NCBI GenBank assembly: GCA_016285355.1
Contig: JAEEQP010000029.1
Span: forward strand, 1 to 42,756
Length of the DNA stretch: 42,756 nt
Reading direction: 5' to 3'
Origin: Bacteroidales bacterium
GTDB lineage: Bacteria; Bacteroidota; Bacteroidia; Bacteroidales; F082
Part shown: positions 41,286 to 42,756 of the stretch, in pieces
Layout: each line of letters opens with the position of its first letter
How positions within the stretch are numbered: position 1 is the first letter of the stretch
Program-made: the position numbers and the translations under genes
The notes under the pieces: generated by a model
The model's input: the letters and a program-made list of their open reading frames with translations, nothing else
Database searches by the model: none
Told to the model about the DNA's origin: nothing

Positions 41286-42113
41286 ATGGACAGCAAGCAA
41301 TTGATAGGATATATGACGCGGCCTGAAAAGCTGAAAGACGATGCCGTGAAAGACATGGAGCAAGTGGTGAAAGACTATCCCTATTTCGCCATCGGGCAAG
41401 CCTTATTGTCCGTCGCGTACATGAACGTTGACGACAAGCGGTACGAGCAACAACTCAAACGTGCGTCAAGTTGCGTGCCCAACCGCGACAAGCTACGGCA
41501 GTTTACCCTTTTGGCACGCCATCGCCTCATCAGCGAGCCTGTGACACCCACCTTACCCGATGAATTTGTCCCCAATGACAACGTTTCTTCATCCACTGAA
41601 TCCAACACGCAAGACGAGCTTCAAGGCAACATCATCAGGGAAAAAGTATTCATTATTCCGGAAATCGACCTCAGAAGCAGCCACGAAGAACTTTCCGCTG
41701 AGATGGCTCTTTTGGAGGAAAAACGCAAGTCGTTGGATGAGTTGAAGGCCATCATCGCCGCACGCCTGAGAGAGATTGAAGAAGAAAAACTGCAAAAGGA
41801 AGCTGGCAAGCCTGTTACCAAGAAACTTTCACGTAAAGAACTGATAGACAAGTTTATCACAGAGAATCCAAGCATATCCAGACCCAAGGCAGAGTTCTAC
41901 AATCCGCTCACCGTGGCGCAAAACAGCATCATCGACCAAGAGAACATCGTCAGCGAAACTTTGGCCAAAATTTACGAGCAACAGGGCTACGTTGAGAAGG
42001 CAATTTCAATTTATGAAAAATTACGCTTGAAATATCCAGAAAAAAGTCGTTACTTTGCAGCCCAAATTGAAAGGCTAAAAGAGAGTCAAAAAAGTCAAAC
42101 ATTAAATAATTAA
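41286..42113 (+). CDS. TPR-containing protein between lptE and secG
   Basis: This 275-residue cytoplasmic protein has no signal peptide. The N-terminal ~80 residues are helical (MDSKQLIGYMTRPEKLKDDA, YPYFAIGQALLSVAYMN). A probable coiled coil follows (ALLEEKRKSLDELKAIIAAR). The C-terminus holds a TPR-like pair, SETLAKIYEQQGYVEKAISI and EKLRLKYPEKSRYFAAQIER. This gene is conserved at this position in many Bacteroidales. Its function is not established; a link with envelope biogenesis is inferred from its partners. Confidence 0.82.
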   Translation: MDSKQLIGYMTRPEKLKDDAVKDMEQVVKDYPYFAIGQALLSVAYMNVDDKRYEQQLKRASSCVPNRDKLRQFTLLARHRLISEPVTPTLPDEFVPNDNVSSSTESNTQDELQGNIIREKVFIIPEIDLRSSHEELSAEMALLEEKRKSLDELKAIIAARLREIEEEKLQKEAGKPVTKKLSRKELIDKFITENPSISRPKAEFYNPLTVAQNSIIDQENIVSETLAKIYEQQGYVEKAISIYEKLRLKYPEKSRYFAAQIERLKESQKSQTLNN

Positions 42114-42115
42114 AC

Positions 42116-42466
42116 ATGTACACATTAGTAGTAATTTTAATCCTGATTGTCAGTGTGTTATTGGGATTGATCGTTCTGGTTCAGAACTCAAAAGGTGGCG
42201 GTTTGGTCTCTAATTTCGGTGGTGCCAACCAGATGATGGGCGTTCGTCAGACAACCGATTTCCTTGAAAAAGCCACTTGGTCCTTGGCTGCCGTGTTGGT
42301 TTCGCTCTGCTTGATTTCAAGCATTACCATTCCCAAGCATGTGAAGCAAGGCAATGCTCTCGACACTGAGATGCGTTCTCAGATTGAAAACGTTATGCCC
42401 AGTGCTCCGGCAGCCGAAGCTCCTGCTCCTGCCGCAAGCGAAGCCCCCGCTGAGACTCCTAATTAA
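42116..42466 (+). CDS. secG: Preprotein translocase subunit SecG
   Basis: This 116-residue protein has two membrane helices: TLVVILILIVSVLLGLIVLV and a second in WSLAAVLVSLCLISSITI. Between them lies the hallmark QNSKGGGLVSNFGG loop. The C-terminal tail is alanine/proline-rich (APAAEAPAPAASEAPAETP), as is common in Bacteroidetes SecG. It starts 2 bp after the previous stop and ends the operon. Confidence 0.94.
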   Translation: MYTLVVILILIVSVLLGLIVLVQNSKGGGLVSNFGGANQMMGVRQTTDFLEKATWSLAAVLVSLCLISSITIPKHVKQGNALDTEMRSQIENVMPSAPAAEAPAPAASEAPAETPN

Positions 42467-42488
42467 TAGACACAGTTGAACAAATGAT

Positions 42489-42520
42489 AAAGAGGATGAT
42501 TGCGGTCATCCTCTTTTTTT
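42489..42520 (+). terminator. Strong terminator of the secG operon
   Basis: AAAGAGGATGA (42489-42499) pairs with TCATCCTCTTT (42506-42516) and runs on into further T residues. Confidence 0.92.
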
Positions 42521-42526
42521 GTTCAC

Positions 42527-42606
42527 TGTCGCCGACTGCGTCTCGCAGTCGGAAGAACAATAAAAGACATCCTGAACATTCAATCTGCGAGACGTAGATT
42601 GCGACA
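42527..42606. repeat. 80-bp palindromic element next to an IS end
   Basis: The ends TGTCGC (42527-42532) and GCGACA (42601-42606) are inverted. CCGACTGCG-tct-CGCAGTCGG (42532-42552) is a perfect hairpin. CAATCT and AGATTG (42581-42601) form a second one. It shares GCGAGACGT and TTGTCGC words with the repeat at 135-206. Confidence 0.7.
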
Positions 42607-42629
42607 ATGAAATTGTCAACCCTATTCAG

Positions 42630-42756
42630 CAGGGCAAACGCATCAAATTTGTAATAATTGCATCAAATAGCTCCAATTCCAGGCAGCCTTGAGTCGTTTG
42701 TTTACGAGGCTGAGCTTGGAGTTGTCCTTCTTGAGGATGTTTAGTGCGAACTTCCT
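42630..42756 (-). mobile_element. ISAs1-family insertion sequence, one end
   Basis: The window edge cuts this element. Its terminus appears to be the CAGGGCAAACGCATCAAA word at 42630-42647, which resembles ISAs1-family terminal repeats that begin CAGGG. The transposase reads toward this end, with its stop inside the terminal repeat region. The other end and any target duplication are outside the window. Confidence 0.7.
42643..42756 (-). CDS. ISAs1-family transposase, C-terminal fragment
   Basis: Thirty-seven residues are visible before the TGA at 42643-42645: RKFALNILKKDNSKLSLVNK, then RLKAAWNWSYLMQLLQI. The A-x-N-I-L-K-K-D-x-S-x-x-x-x-x-N-K-R-L-x-A-A-W pattern is the C-terminal signature of ISAs1-type DDE transposases. 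The rest lies outside the window, so it is unknown whether the gene is intact. Confidence 0.8.
   Translation of the reverse strand, partial: RKFALNILKKDNSKLSLVNKRLKAAWNWSYLMQLLQI

Overview
The window looks like a Bacteroidales (Bacteroidota) chromosome. Evidence: eleven copies of the Bacteroidetes-type -7 box TAnnTTTG upstream of genes, a PorW/SprE-type lipoprotein (type IX secretion/gliding), a sigma-54 regulator-LptE-TPR-SecG operon, an alpha-2-macroglobulin/PBP1C pair, and many SPII lipoproteins. I cannot name genus or species. Most of the DNA is moderate-GC core sequence. Two stretches are visibly AT-richer: about 5.0-7.5 kb and about 31-35 kb.

Layout. 1-0.95 kb: rsfS (cut by the window edge) and, divergently, a KdsC-type HAD phosphatase. 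0.95-17.4 kb, mostly minus strand: pbpC at one end and the large alpha-2-macroglobulin gene at the other. These two are usually neighbours; here an ~8.5 kb accessory island lies between them. The island holds a two-gene DUF488 cassette, an unrecognised plus-strand gene, a complete type III restriction-modification system (mod-res) and a DUF1016/YhcG-type nuclease. 17.6-21.2 kb: a minus-strand run for polyphosphate/envelope functions (carboxypeptidase-regulatory-like lipoprotein, small secreted protein, VTC-type polyphosphate polymerase, DUF4956 membrane protein, DUF2490 barrel). 21.5 kb: a MarR regulator. 22.1-29.7 kb: a minus-strand core cluster: probable transmembrane pseudokinase, PorW/SprE, bactofilin, FolE, FabD, S41 protease. 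29.9-35.1 kb: accessory lipoproteins, an XRE/DUF2975 pair and a small PLDc_N-like membrane protein. 35.3-36.6 kb: a DUF4143 AAA ATPase. 36.9-42.5 kb, plus strand: pheT, then sigma-54 regulator-lptE-TPR-secG ending in a strong terminator. 42.6 kb to the end: the terminus of an ISAs1-family insertion sequence.

What stands out is the density of intergenic repeats of several kinds: a 126-bp element with perfect 20-bp inverted ends, a TATGTCATTCC...GGAATCTATA palindrome family, two tandem arrays (33-bp and 23-bp periods), stuttering ATTCAGC/TTTAAGAT/TATGGC repeats, and a CCCTTCGACAGGCTCAGGGA-type repeat. Some of these have run into coding sequence and are translated. Other points of interest are a mosaic target-recognition segment in mod, a kinase domain whose HRD aspartate is asparagine, and two lipoprotein genes that share leader and signal-peptide DNA but have unrelated mature parts.

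All calls come from reading the sequence. No database search was run, so family names rest on recognised motifs.
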